Counted from the stretch's first letter, positions 26,622 through 35,833 are shown. The stretch: DNA of 61,622 nt from Chloroflexota bacterium (GCA_026707285.1 JAPOXD010000015.1:1-61622), one strand, 5' to 3'. Numbers and translations: made by a program. Notes: generated from the sequence alone by a model not told the origin.

Positions 26622-28184
26622 CTAAGGAGCCCTGCCGCTGCGCCGCTCCTGCTCCCGGCGCTCGTCGAACTCGCGCAACATCACGTTGCCCAGCGAGGGG
26701 GGCCGGCGGTAGCCCGAAACATCCTTCGCCACCGACCACTCATGCGCCTCCAGCTGGCGGGTGATGAGCTGGTCGGCCTGCTCGAGATACGCCTCGACCT
26801 CGACGACGCCGCGGCGTACGGCTTCGATCGGGACTCCGGTCAACACGTGCCACGCCTTCGATCCAGGATTCGAGGGCGTCTGCAAGTCGTGCGCAACGGC
26901 GCCGCTCCAGGCGGTGCGGTCCGCGGGCAGGCGGTTGGGGTCGCGAAAGGCCGGCTCGCGCAGCACCGAGCGGCGAAACGGGACGGCGGCGCCGGTGCGC
27001 GCCAGCGCCCGCTGAGCCTCGGGCTCCAGGAAGAACTGGGCCAGCCGCCAGGCCGGCTCGAGCTCTTCGCTGGCGCTGTTGACGCCAACGCAAATCTCCA
27101 CCCCTTCCGTCACCGGGAATCCGTCCGTCCACGCGGGCAGCGGCGCCACGCCCCACGGGATCATCGGCCGCACTAACGGTGAGAAGTCGCTGGCATCGAC
27201 ATACAGCGCCACCTGCCCGCCGTTGAACGGCGTCCCAAAGCGCTCCTCGATGCCAAGCTCAATCTGTGATTGGCTCCGCCAGCGCGCCATGCGCTCCAAC
27301 GTGCGCGCGTGCACGGCCGACTGCATCGTGGATCGAGTCTGATCGGGAGCAAAGAACGCGTCCGCCCCGCCAAGCCCTGCCGCACTGGCCATCGCGGCGC
27401 GCGTCACCCATGGCACGGCGGCGAGGCCATAGCGATCCACGCGGTCGTCATCCGCCACCGTGAGGCGTCGCGCCGCGAACTCGAACTCGGCGATCGACCA
27501 GGAATCGTCCCAGCTCGACGGCGGCTCGACCCCAGCCGACGCCAGGTGGGCCTCGTTGTAGAACACGCCGAGGTAGGCCGCGCCGATGCTGAGGGCGGCT
27601 ATCTCCCCGCCCGGTCCGGTCCGCGCCTCAATCGCAGCCGGCGCAAGGTCGTCCAGTACCACCTCGCGCGCCACGAACTCGTCCAGTGGCGCCAGATAGC
27701 CGCCAGCCGTCAGGTCGAACACGTCGTCCGCCGCAAGCCGGACCACGTCCGCGTCGATGCCGTCGACCAGCCCAGCGCGCATGCCCTCCCCCGCCAGGGC
27801 GTTGTCCAGGCGCACGTCGAGTTCGACCTCGGGTTGGGCCTGCTCGAAGGCCGCCAGCGCCTGGCGCAGCGCGTCCAGCTCGGCGGGCGTGCCCCAGCCG
27901 GCGAATCGGATCGTCGTGCCGGCCGGAAGCGGCGTGGCTTCGGCCGCGGCGAGGGTCGTAGGCGCGGACGGCGTCGGGCTCGGAGTCGGCGTATACCGCG
28001 GCACGCTGACCACTTCGACCGGGAGCGGAGTCAGCGGCGGCAGTTCCGTGTCCGCGGGACCCAAGTCGCATCCCGTGATCCCAGCCGCCACGGCTAGCGG
28101 CAAGGCGCGCAAGATGGCGCGCCGCGAACAGCGGGCGGCGGTGCGCGGGCGTCGAGGGCCCGGTGATAGGGATGGGTTGGCCAC
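26622..28184 (-). CDS. Extracellular solute-binding lipoprotein, family 1 (sugar type)
   Basis: A 520-residue periplasmic or surface binding protein. The N-terminus has a twin-arginine-like SRRAILRAL and a lipobox AGITGC, then a Pro/Thr-rich linker. The SBP_bac_1 fold follows: TIRFAGWGTPAELDALRQAL, VLRLDN-type second lobe, LSIGAAYLGVFYNEAHL and WRLAQFFLEPEAQRALA. No permease or ATPase gene is near, so it must use components encoded elsewhere. The start is GTG 28184. This start and its leader are duplicated exactly in the tandem repeat just upstream. Confidence 0.86.
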   Translation of the reverse strand: MANPSLSPGPRRPRTAARCSRRAILRALPLAVAAGITGCDLGPADTELPPLTPLPVEVVSVPRYTPTPSPTPSAPTTLAAAEATPLPAGTTIRFAGWGTPAELDALRQALAAFEQAQPEVELDVRLDNALAGEGMRAGLVDGIDADVVRLAADDVFDLTAGGYLAPLDEFVAREVVLDDLAPAAIEARTGPGGEIAALSIGAAYLGVFYNEAHLASAGVEPPSSWDDSWSIAEFEFAARRLTVADDDRVDRYGLAAVPWVTRAAMASAAGLGGADAFFAPDQTRSTMQSAVHARTLERMARWRSQSQIELGIEERFGTPFNGGQVALYVDASDFSPLVRPMIPWGVAPLPAWTDGFPVTEGVEICVGVNSASEELEPAWRLAQFFLEPEAQRALARTGAAVPFRRSVLREPAFRDPNRLPADRTAWSGAVAHDLQTPSNPGSKAWHVLTGVPIEAVRRGVVEVEAYLEQADQLITRQLEAHEWSVAKDVSGYRRPPSLGNVMLREFDERREQERRSGRAP

Positions 28185-28330
28185 GTGCTGGAAGCCTTGG
28201 GGCCGCCCGACAGGCGAAGGCGCGCCGCGAACAGCGGGCGGCGGTGCGCGGGCGTCGAGGGCCCGGTGATAGGGATGGGTTGGCCACGTGCTGGAAGCCT
28301 TGGGGCCGCCCGACAGGCGAAGGCGCGCCG
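28116..28330. repeat. Perfect 103-bp tandem duplication over the solute-binding protein start
   Basis: Copies at 28116-28218 and 28219-28321 are identical, and a third copy begins but breaks off after about 9 bp (28322-28330). The unit contains the GTG start and the first 23 codons of the minus-strand solute-binding protein gene. The outer copy thus carries a second GTG at 28287 that reads out of frame, because 103 is not a multiple of three. The rest of the 28331-28590 gap holds promoter-like sequence only. Confidence 0.92.
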
Positions 28331-28382
28331 CTGCTTGAGATCAGGGACCGCCCGACGTGCGCCAGACCTAGCGCCCTCAGGC

Positions 28383-28391
28383 AGGATAGCA
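28383..28391 (-). promoter_or_regulatory. Extended -10 (TGCTATCCT) for the solute-binding protein gene
   Basis: On the minus strand TGCTATCCT fits an extended -10 about 200 nt before GTG 28184. A transcript from here would run through both tandem copies, meeting the out-of-frame GTG 28287 first. Confidence 0.35.
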
Positions 28392-28590
28392 GCGGTCCCC
28401 GGCAGCCCAGCCCCCGAAACACGCTCACCTCACGCTGCGCGGCGCCCACTGGTCTTCCCAGCGCACAGGCAACTCCCCGCGTGACGCAACCGCAGGGCGT
28501 AGCTGACGTGACGCCGGCGGTCAGATGCTCGCACTGCGCTACCCTGCGGCCGCGGCCCATGACCGCCGGACGGCGGCTTCACCAGAGGCG

Positions 28591-29682
28591 ATGAACATGT
28601 ATCGCGCCGGCATCGTGGGGCTTGGCGTCGGCAGGCGGCACGCCGGCGCATATACCGGCAGCAGCGCGACCGATCTCGTCGCCATTGCCGACCTCGACGC
28701 CGCGCTCTTGGACGAGGTCGGCCGCACCTTTGACGTGCCGCATCGCTACACCAGCCTCGAGGCCATGCTGGAGCACGAGACACTCGACATCGTCAGCGTC
28801 GCCACCCCCTGCCAGTTCCACGCGCCCATGGTCATCACCGCCGCCGAGGCCCGCCCCAAGGCCATCATCTGCGAGAAGCCCATGGCGCCCGACATGGGCG
28901 GCGTCGAGGCCATGATCGCGGCCTGCGAGGAGCACGGCGTCAAGCTCGTCATCAGCCACATGCGCCGGCAGCTCCCCCAGTTCGCCCATGCGCGCCGTCT
29001 CATCGCCGAGGGCGCCATCGGGCGGCCCCTCGCCTGCACGGTGAGCGCGCAAGAGGGCGGTCTGCTGAACCAGGGCTCCCACGTCGTCGACCTCGTTCGC
29101 TTCATGCTGGGCGACCCGGCGGTCGAATGGGCCGTGGGCCAGGTGCAGCGCGAAACCGACCGCTACGAGCGCGCCCTCCCCGTCGAGGATCTCTGCGGAG
29201 GCGTCATCGCGTTCGAGGGCGGCACGCGATTAGTGCTTGACGTGGACATCGGCGCCAATCCCACCATCGGCAATTGGGGCTTCGTGCTGGCGGGCGATGA
29301 AGGCGTGCTCCGCATCTCCACCCACTCGGCGCATGGCCGCGAGGCATTCGACCTGCATCTGACGTCGTCCGCCCACGGCGAGATGGACCTTGCCTCGACG
29401 GAGTTCCCGGAGGTCGATCCCTGGATCACCCAGGTCGACAAGCTGGCCACCTGGATCGACGGCGGCCCGGAGCACGTGCAGTCCATCGCGCGCACTCTGC
29501 CGTCGCACCAAGCCCTCATGGCCATCTACGAGTCCGCGCGCACCCGCTCGCGTGTCACGCTGCCGCTGTCGACCCGCCGCTCACCGCTCGAGGCCATGAT
29601 CGAGGACGGCCAGTTGCAGGTTCGCTTTCCGGGCGCCTACGACATCCGCCATGCCGGGGTCTATCCCCCGGTGGAGGCCTGA
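28591..29682 (+). CDS. Gfo/Idh/MocA family oxidoreductase
   Basis: A 363-residue NAD(P)-dependent sugar or polyol dehydrogenase-like protein. The N-terminal dinucleotide motif is GIVGLGVGRRHAGAY, followed by the family EKP motif in IICEKPMAPDMGG, whose Lys is catalytic. GSHVVDLVRFMLGD supplies the conserved His and Asp. The C-terminal beta-sheet domain ends LPVRYPG-like (LQVRFPGAYDIRH). ATG 28591 is chosen over the longer frame because the Rossmann fold begins 4 residues later. It is followed 3 bp later by a paralogue. The substrate is unknown. Confidence 0.87.
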   Translation: MNMYRAGIVGLGVGRRHAGAYTGSSATDLVAIADLDAALLDEVGRTFDVPHRYTSLEAMLEHETLDIVSVATPCQFHAPMVITAAEARPKAIICEKPMAPDMGGVEAMIAACEEHGVKLVISHMRRQLPQFAHARRLIAEGAIGRPLACTVSAQEGGLLNQGSHVVDLVRFMLGDPAVEWAVGQVQRETDRYERALPVEDLCGGVIAFEGGTRLVLDVDIGANPTIGNWGFVLAGDEGVLRISTHSAHGREAFDLHLTSSAHGEMDLASTEFPEVDPWITQVDKLATWIDGGPEHVQSIARTLPSHQALMAIYESARTRSRVTLPLSTRRSPLEAMIEDGQLQVRFPGAYDIRHAGVYPPVEA

Positions 29683-29685
29683 GCC

Positions 29686-30792
29686 GTGTCCGCCGCAGCT
29701 GACCAGGACCGACCCCTGCGCGCCGCCGTCGTCGGCGCCCGCATCGGCCGCACGCACGCCGCGGGCTATGCCGCCAGCGAGCGCGCCGAGCTGGTGGCGA
29801 TCTGCGACGCCATCGAGTCCCGCTGCCACGCGCTGGCCGACGCGCACGACGTGGAGGCCCGCTACACCGACTTCGAGACCATGCTGCGCGAGCAACAGCC
29901 CGACCTGCTCAGCATCGCCACCCCGCAGGCCAGCCACGCGCCGCTGACCATCCTCGCCGCCAGCCGCTACAAGCCCACGGCCATCCTGTGCGAGAAGGCC
30001 ATGGCCGGCAATCTGGGCGAGGCGCGCGCCATGCTGGAGACCTGCGACAGGAACGGCGTGAAGCTCGCCATCGGGCACCAGGGGCGCTGGCTGCGGGCCT
30101 TCGAGCAGGCACGCGACGCGGTGGCGGCCGGCGACATCGGCGCCCCAGTCTTCGCCCGCGTGGGCTGCACCGTCGGCGGCATCACCAATCACCTCACCCA
30201 CGCCCTCGACCGCATGCTCTTCATGCTGGGAGAGCCCGACATCGAATGGGTGCTGGGCAACGTCCAGCGCGAGACGGACCGCTGGGAACGCGGCTGGCCC
30301 AGCGAGGAAATGGCCGCCGCGGTCGTCGGCCTGGCCGGCGGCATGCGCCTGGGTCTGGAAAGCGAGACGCCGGACGCGCCGGGCCTTGAGGCCCACACTC
30401 ACCTCATCGTCGGCACCGACGGCCTGGTGATCGTCTCCCAGGACGGCCGCGGCGCCGACTACGCCGTGCGCATCGTGGGCCGCGACGGCCGCACCCGCGA
30501 CATCCCCGGCGGCGGTGGCTACTACGACGACGCCCGCCTGCGCGAAACCGACGCCCTCGCAGCCTGGGCCGCGGGCGAGGTCGACGAGCATCGCGGCGAC
30601 GCCCACCTGGCCATCAAGACCCAGGAGGCCCTCATGGCCATCTACGAGTCGGCCCGCGTCCGCGGCCTCGTGCGCCTGCCGCTCAAGACCATGGCCTCGC
30701 CGCTCATCCAGATGATCGAGTCCGGCGACCTACCCGTGCGCTACCCCGGCCACTACGACATCCGCCACCACACGGCGGGGTACCGGAGCTAG
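29686..30792 (+). CDS. Gfo/Idh/MocA family oxidoreductase, paralogue with EKA for EKP
   Basis: A 368-residue protein that aligns along its length with the preceding gene: AAVVGARIGRTHAAGY at the N-terminus, AILCEKAMAGNLGEA in place of the EKP motif, and THALDRMLFMLGE for the catalytic His/Asp. Both end with a RYPGHYDIRH-type sequence. The catalytic Lys is kept, but the Pro next to it is Ala. The start is GTG 29686, 3 bp after the first paralogue's stop, so the two are co-translated. They may act on related steps of one sugar pathway. Confidence 0.85.
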   Translation: MSAAADQDRPLRAAVVGARIGRTHAAGYAASERAELVAICDAIESRCHALADAHDVEARYTDFETMLREQQPDLLSIATPQASHAPLTILAASRYKPTAILCEKAMAGNLGEARAMLETCDRNGVKLAIGHQGRWLRAFEQARDAVAAGDIGAPVFARVGCTVGGITNHLTHALDRMLFMLGEPDIEWVLGNVQRETDRWERGWPSEEMAAAVVGLAGGMRLGLESETPDAPGLEAHTHLIVGTDGLVIVSQDGRGADYAVRIVGRDGRTRDIPGGGGYYDDARLRETDALAAWAAGEVDEHRGDAHLAIKTQEALMAIYESARVRGLVRLPLKTMASPLIQMIESGDLPVRYPGHYDIRHHTAGYRS

Positions 30793-30824
30793 CTCGCGGC
30801 TCGGAATTCGAACTCGTGCGTGCC
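30789..30824 (-). pseudogene. Echo of the rhamnosidase 3' end
   Basis: On the minus strand this encodes GTHEFEFRAAS followed by TAG. The intact rhamnosidase ends GTHAFELRAAG (31563-31595) plus five residues. Eight of 11 residues and about 25 of 33 bases agree. The LppM-like gene lies between the two. The match is short, but adjacency, frame and strand agree with the folB and solute-binding protein cases. Confidence 0.5.
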
Positions 30825-30834
30825 GGAGTGCGGC

Positions 30835-31551
30835 CTACGCCCGTCTTCGGGCGCGCACGGCCGACCGCGCGGCCAGGGCGGCCAGCACCACGACGGCCGC
30901 TGCCGCCCCGCCCACGATGACCACGACGACCGGCCCCACGCCCGACGTCTGGCTGCGGGCGCTGAGCGTGCGCGGCTCCGTGTCCAGGAAGTCGAGTTCC
31001 CACACCAGCACGCCGTCCTCGATCCGGTCGGCGTTGTGCTCCGTAATCTCACCGGGCAACGAGACGAGCACCCGGAATTCGGCGGTATTGACGATCGCGG
31101 CCGTCATGCCGGCGGCGAAGTCTCCGTTCCCGTCGGCCAAGTCCTCGCCCAGAGGCGGGACGTCCATCGTGAACCGCCAGCCGTCTCCCTCGCGCACGAA
31201 CCCGAAGTCCGCGGCATCGGTCAGGTCGTCCGCACTGCCCAGAGACTCCGCGGCCTGCTCCATGTCGGCAACAGGCACGCGCATGCGCTGCCCGACGAAT
31301 CCGTCCTCGCGGTACTCATCAACGACCGCGCCCGGCGGCAGATCGTCAACGTCCCCGAGCATGTCTTCCGGGGATTCGTCAGCAGCCGCGAGCAAGGATT
31401 CGTCGACCGCCACCACCATGTCGACCACTCCGGAGCCGTCCTCCTCCACGGTGAAGCTCAACTCGACGCGAATGCAGCCCGTGAGGACGAAGGCGCACAG
31501 CGCCGTCAGCAGCGCGACCGGGAGCCGTCGCCCGACGCGCCGTGCGGTCAT
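30835..31551 (-). CDS. LppM/DUF3153-like lipoprotein with C-terminal membrane anchor
   Basis: A 238-residue envelope protein. The N-terminus is a lipoprotein signal ending VLTGC, immediately followed by IRVELSFTVEEDGSGVVDMV, which is the start of the LppM-type domain. A middle region of mixed strands and acidic loops leads to a C-terminal transmembrane helix (VVVVIVGGAAAAVVVLAAL) and a basic tail. The function of this family in these bacteria is unknown; in mycobacteria LppM affects surface lipids. Its ATG overlaps the rhamnosidase stop (ATGA). Confidence 0.75.
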   Translation of the reverse strand: MTARRVGRRLPVALLTALCAFVLTGCIRVELSFTVEEDGSGVVDMVVAVDESLLAAADESPEDMLGDVDDLPPGAVVDEYREDGFVGQRMRVPVADMEQAAESLGSADDLTDAADFGFVREGDGWRFTMDVPPLGEDLADGNGDFAAGMTAAIVNTAEFRVLVSLPGEITEHNADRIEDGVLVWELDFLDTEPRTLSARSQTSGVGPVVVVIVGGAAAAVVVLAALAARSAVRARRRA

Positions 31552-34145
31552 GCCGGCATGTTCCCCGCCGCCCGCAACTCGAACGCGTGCGTCCCCGTGC
31601 GCACGGTCGTTCGCACCTCGGCGTCGGTGACTACAAAGCCGGCGGCGGCCACGGCCTCGGCGTTGTCCAGCGGCGTCTCGGACTCCCGATAAACCAGCGT
31701 CTCGCGTCGATCGGCGGCGCGCTCGAGCACGACTTCGGCTTCAATCCCTCGCGGCACGTCAACCTCGAGCGCCTGCCCATCCGCCGTACGCTGCCAGCGC
31801 ACCCCAATGTCGCCGTGCGGCGTCGGAAACGCGCCTTCCACTCGCGGCAGTGAGCCCGGACGCGGGGCGATGCGACAGGTCTCGAATCCCGGCCCCGTCG
31901 GCGTGACCCCCAGCACCCGCGTCGAGAGCACGTAGCCCACCAGGATGCCGCCGGTATGCGCCAGGCTTCGCGTCGACATGGGCCGCACGAGGTTCTCGTC
32001 GTGGCGCTGCGCGTAGTCGGAGTCCTCGACGATGCGGTGGCCGCCGGTAAACGGGTCCCACAGCTCCCAGATCATCGGGTTGTCGGTGGACTCCAGCATC
32101 GGGCGATACCGCCGCTTGATGAGCTCCAGTCCCTCGTCGATCAGCCCGGCGCCCAGGATCGCGTCAGCCACGTAGCCGAAGAACAGCGGCGTGGCCTGCA
32201 CCAGGTCGTCGTACTGCTCCACGATCGCGCGCGCCACCGCCTCGACGCGCTCCGGCGGCGCGACGCCGTAGAGGATGGCGTAGGCATTCGAAATGTCGCT
32301 GTAGACCCCGTCCGGCCCCGTGGCCCGGTCGCTGTCGTGGAACAGCCCGCGATCCTCGTCCCAGAACCGGCGGCGCAGCGTCTCGCGCACGTCGGCGGCG
32401 ATGCGCCGCCAGCGCTCGGCGTCGCGTGGCACGCCCACCCGATCGGCCAGCCAGGCCGCGTCCTCCAGCCCGCCCACGTAGAGCGCGTTGGTGATGAAGC
32501 TGGCCCCGCGCAGGTCGTTGGCCGTCCAGTCCAGCGTGTTCTGCAGCGGCACGTTGCGCAGCAGGCCGTCGGCGTCGCGGTGCGGCTCGTACCAGTCGAT
32601 CTGGGGCGGCACGCTGCGGTACAGCTCCTCAAGCACCCAGCGCCGCCCGGTGTGCAGGTAGTGCTCCCGCACGCGCATGCTCCACTGGAACAGGAAGTTG
32701 GCCACCACGTAGCGCTGCGGGTTCTCGGGCGGATAGACCATCTGCAGCATCCCGTCGCCGCGATTGCTCAACGGCACCAGCCGCATGAAGCGGTCGGTGA
32801 GCGTCAGATCGCCATAAGCGGCAAAGCACATGTGCATCACGTGGCTGCCGTCGCCGGTGTTGAAGATCGCCCGCTCGCGGAACCCCTCGTGCACCAGCGT
32901 GTCCTCGAAGTTGAGGTAGGCCGTGTCGGCGCAGGCAGTCCACAGCGTGCCGAGGAGTTCATCGCCGCACTCGAAGGCGCCGCGCCGCTCCGCCGGATAG
33001 ACGTATTCGTCCACCGAGACCGACTCGATGTGCACCGGGGCGTAGGTGCTGCGCACGCACAGGTGCAAATAGCGGAACTGCTTGTATTCCGCGGGCTCCC
33101 ACACCTGCCGTCCCTCGCGCGCCAGGTAGCGGTCGCCGTAGGGCGCGCCGGGCGGAATGCGGTTGTCGATGATCTGCTGGCCGTAGGTCATGTCGACGAT
33201 GGCCCCTTCGGGTGCCGTCAGCCGCACGCGCGGAAACCCGAAGAGCTGGCGCCCGAAGTCGAGCACGATGAACGGCGACCGGATGCCGTGTCCGCGGGCG
33301 AACACGCCCTGCATCTCGGTCACGCCGCCCGGCCCCGTCAGGGCGTCGGCGTTCTCGATCACCGCGTGCTCCAGCGGAAAGTGCACTTCCTGCACCAGGC
33401 GCTCCGGCAGGTCTCTGACGCCCCCGCGGCTCTCCTCGATCACCTCGCCGGTGGCCGCCGCCCGCGCGGGATACACCTCTCGCTCGTCCAGCAGCGCCGT
33501 TTCCCGGGCCTCCAGCAGCACCCAGTCGTAGTCGCGGGCCGGGACTTCCCACGCCGCGTCCCAGTCGCCGTCGTCGAACTCCGGCTGAATCCAGTCGGGC
33601 GGGTCGGCGGCCGCGTCAAAGACTTCCGGCGGGCCCACCAGCGAGTGGATGACTTTGATCGTCCGGTCCCAGGCCTTTGCCGGACGCACGCGCCAGGAAG
33701 TGTCGGTGCCTATCGTCGAGGTTGCGCCGTCCTCGTTTTCGGTTTCGAGCTGCGCCCACAGGCCCGCGCGCTCGCCCACGCCATAGGCGTTTCCGCTCCA
33801 GCTTGCCCAGCCGTCGCCCTGGCGAGGCGTGGCGTAGTGATAGGCCCGCACGGCGATGGTGTTGGCGCCCGACCGCAGGTGCGCCGCGACATCGTGGATG
33901 TCATAGCTCTTGCGCCGGGGGTCGCTGCGCGCCGGCCCGCGAGCGACGAATGTCCCGTTCACCCAAAGCGCGTAGCGGTCCGAGGCGGTGATGCGCAGCC
34001 GCGCTGTCGCGGGCGCCTCCGCGAGATCGAACGAGCGCCGCGCATAGAGGAAGAAATGGAAGGGCTTACGCTCGCCCTCGACCCAGATCCAGCGCCCGGT
34101 CCACTGCCGCACCGAGCGCAACTCCGGCGGCGTCGCTGGATGCAT
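31548..34145 (-). CDS. Alpha-L-rhamnosidase-like glycoside hydrolase (GH78 type)
   Basis: An 865-residue multi-domain enzyme predicted to release L-rhamnose from glycans. An N-terminal carbohydrate-binding/jelly-roll part contains RLRITASDRYALWVNGTFVA. A six-hairpin (alpha/alpha)6 barrel follows with FEDTLVHEGFRERAIFNTGD, where GH78 has its catalytic acids, and NTLDWTAND. The C-terminal beta-sandwich has WQRTADGQALEVDVPRG. There is no signal peptide, so it may act in the cytosol on imported oligosaccharides. ATG 34145 has GAGGGG upstream and is preferred to 34202. It is co-transcribed with the LppM-like gene. Confidence 0.83.
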   Translation of the reverse strand: MHPATPPELRSVRQWTGRWIWVEGERKPFHFFLYARRSFDLAEAPATARLRITASDRYALWVNGTFVARGPARSDPRRKSYDIHDVAAHLRSGANTIAVRAYHYATPRQGDGWASWSGNAYGVGERAGLWAQLETENEDGATSTIGTDTSWRVRPAKAWDRTIKVIHSLVGPPEVFDAAADPPDWIQPEFDDGDWDAAWEVPARDYDWVLLEARETALLDEREVYPARAAATGEVIEESRGGVRDLPERLVQEVHFPLEHAVIENADALTGPGGVTEMQGVFARGHGIRSPFIVLDFGRQLFGFPRVRLTAPEGAIVDMTYGQQIIDNRIPPGAPYGDRYLAREGRQVWEPAEYKQFRYLHLCVRSTYAPVHIESVSVDEYVYPAERRGAFECGDELLGTLWTACADTAYLNFEDTLVHEGFRERAIFNTGDGSHVMHMCFAAYGDLTLTDRFMRLVPLSNRGDGMLQMVYPPENPQRYVVANFLFQWSMRVREHYLHTGRRWVLEELYRSVPPQIDWYEPHRDADGLLRNVPLQNTLDWTANDLRGASFITNALYVGGLEDAAWLADRVGVPRDAERWRRIAADVRETLRRRFWDEDRGLFHDSDRATGPDGVYSDISNAYAILYGVAPPERVEAVARAIVEQYDDLVQATPLFFGYVADAILGAGLIDEGLELIKRRYRPMLESTDNPMIWELWDPFTGGHRIVEDSDYAQRHDENLVRPMSTRSLAHTGGILVGYVLSTRVLGVTPTGPGFETCRIAPRPGSLPRVEGAFPTPHGDIGVRWQRTADGQALEVDVPRGIEAEVVLERAADRRETLVYRESETPLDNAEAVAAAGFVVTDAEVRTTVRTGTHAFELRAAGNMPA

Positions 34146-34210
34146 CGCTACCCCTCGCCCGCCACGCTGTCGCGACCGAGTATGCGCAGGCGCCATCCCC
34201 AAGTCGAGCC

Positions 34211-35734
34211 TCAGCCCCCGCTCTTCGACGGCTCCGCCGGCAGCACCTCGTAGATCACGCCCCAGCGCGGCTCCACGGTATAGGCCGCCTCGTATTCCGG
34301 CGTCGAGCGCTGAATATAGAGGCGCCGACCACTCGCCAGGATGTCGGCCGCCTGATCGAAGCCCATCGTGTAGTAGTCCGCCGTTCGGATGCGAATCCCT
34401 CGGTGGCCCTCGCGGAATGCGGCGTAGCGGGCATACCAGGACGAGGTCCAGTTCGTCAGATAGATGCTGTCGGGCGCCATCTGCCGCATGATGCCGATCA
34501 TGGCCTGCTCCGCCGCGTTCTCACGCAGCTGCACGATGTTGTCGCGCGCCTCACCGGTGAATTGCTGCTGCACCCGCAGACCGGCGGCAAGCACCACCAC
34601 TCCAGCGGCCAGCACGGCATAACGCGCCCATGACGGCGCGAAACGTCGCACCGTCGGTTCAGCCCGTCGCAGCAGCCAGCCGACGGCCACCGCCAGACAC
34701 ACCGCCAGCAGGGCATAGATCACCGCGAAGTACCGGGCGCTGTCAAAGAACGGGTATGAGGCCAAGATGAACCAGATCGTCGTCAGGCCGGTCCAAGCGA
34801 TCCAGCCGGCCAAGCGCGCGCGCTGGCGGGCCAGCACCGCCCACCCCACCGCCGCCAGCGCCAGCCACCCCCAGCCAAGCTCGCGCAGCATGTCGTTCGC
34901 AAGCAGGGGCCATCTGTCGATAAAGGTCAAGCCCCCGGCGCCGATGGGTTTGGCGATGGTCCCGACGCCACCCACCAGCGAGAGCGGCTGGTCGAACACC
35001 AACCGCACCAGTCCCTCGACGGTGAGGAGTTCACGGTGTTCGGGTGACGCCGTGGGCATGGGAACAAACAACCCCCGCACCACGTAGATCCAGGGGAGCA
35101 GCCCGGCGACAACGGCGCCCGCCACCGCCGCCAGCGTCCGCGGACGGGCGATGCCCGGAAACCGTCGACTGGCCACGAATACGGCCGTGGCCGGCAGCAT
35201 GAAAACGCTGATGCCGTGATTGGTCAGCGAGAGTCCCGTCGCAAACCCCACCGCGGCCAAGCGCCAGACCGACGGCTGATCGTCGTACGCCACGAGCGCC
35301 CCGATCAGGAGCACGACGATCAGCGTCTGCAGGCTCATCGTCCCGGTCTGCGTCGCCTGCGCCCAGACGCTGTAGCCCGTCGTGAACACAGCCGTAGCCA
35401 GGAAGCCGGCGAGGCGGGAACGCGTGAGCACGGCCGTCACCACGAAGAGCCCCACCCCCGCCGCGATGGCATAGCTCGCGTTGACGAGATTCGCCACGTG
35501 GGCCGGCTCGGCAAACCCCGCGACGCGCGTCACCAGGTGAACGCTGCCGGTCAGCAGCGGATAGCCCGGCGCGTGCGGGATCCCGCCCAGGTAGCCGAAC
35601 GTCTGAAACTGCCCCCAGTCGCCCCCGGCCACCCTGGTGACAGCGCTCAGGAGATAGAGCGTCGTTAGCGTCCCGCCTACGAGGACCGTGGGAACAAACA
35701 GGGGCGATCGCAGCACGCGGCGAAACACGGGCAC
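34211..35734 (-). CDS. DUF2723 integral membrane protein (glycosyltransferase-like)
   Basis: A 507-residue membrane protein with about ten transmembrane segments. The first loop has the family pattern GGDWGQFQTFGYLGGIPHAP followed by GYPLL, which fits DUF2723, distant relatives of GT-C glycosyltransferases such as protein O-mannosyltransferases. The Asp in GGDWGQF is in the position of the GT-C catalytic acid. A soluble C-terminal part follows the last helix. The start is GTG 35734. It lies upstream of the rhamnosidase gene on the same strand, so they may form one operon concerned with glycans. Confidence 0.8.
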   Translation of the reverse strand: MPVFRRVLRSPLFVPTVLVGGTLTTLYLLSAVTRVAGGDWGQFQTFGYLGGIPHAPGYPLLTGSVHLVTRVAGFAEPAHVANLVNASYAIAAGVGLFVVTAVLTRSRLAGFLATAVFTTGYSVWAQATQTGTMSLQTLIVVLLIGALVAYDDQPSVWRLAAVGFATGLSLTNHGISVFMLPATAVFVASRRFPGIARPRTLAAVAGAVVAGLLPWIYVVRGLFVPMPTASPEHRELLTVEGLVRLVFDQPLSLVGGVGTIAKPIGAGGLTFIDRWPLLANDMLRELGWGWLALAAVGWAVLARQRARLAGWIAWTGLTTIWFILASYPFFDSARYFAVIYALLAVCLAVAVGWLLRRAEPTVRRFAPSWARYAVLAAGVVVLAAGLRVQQQFTGEARDNIVQLRENAAEQAMIGIMRQMAPDSIYLTNWTSSWYARYAAFREGHRGIRIRTADYYTMGFDQAADILASGRRLYIQRSTPEYEAAYTVEPRWGVIYEVLPAEPSKSGG

Positions 35735-35833
35735 TTCGAGAGGGCGGCGAGCGCTCGGAGAATGCCATACGGGGGAGCGCCGTCCGCCCGGGCGTCAGCC
35801 GCCTAGTGCGGCGCCCGAGTCGCGGCCTGTCGG

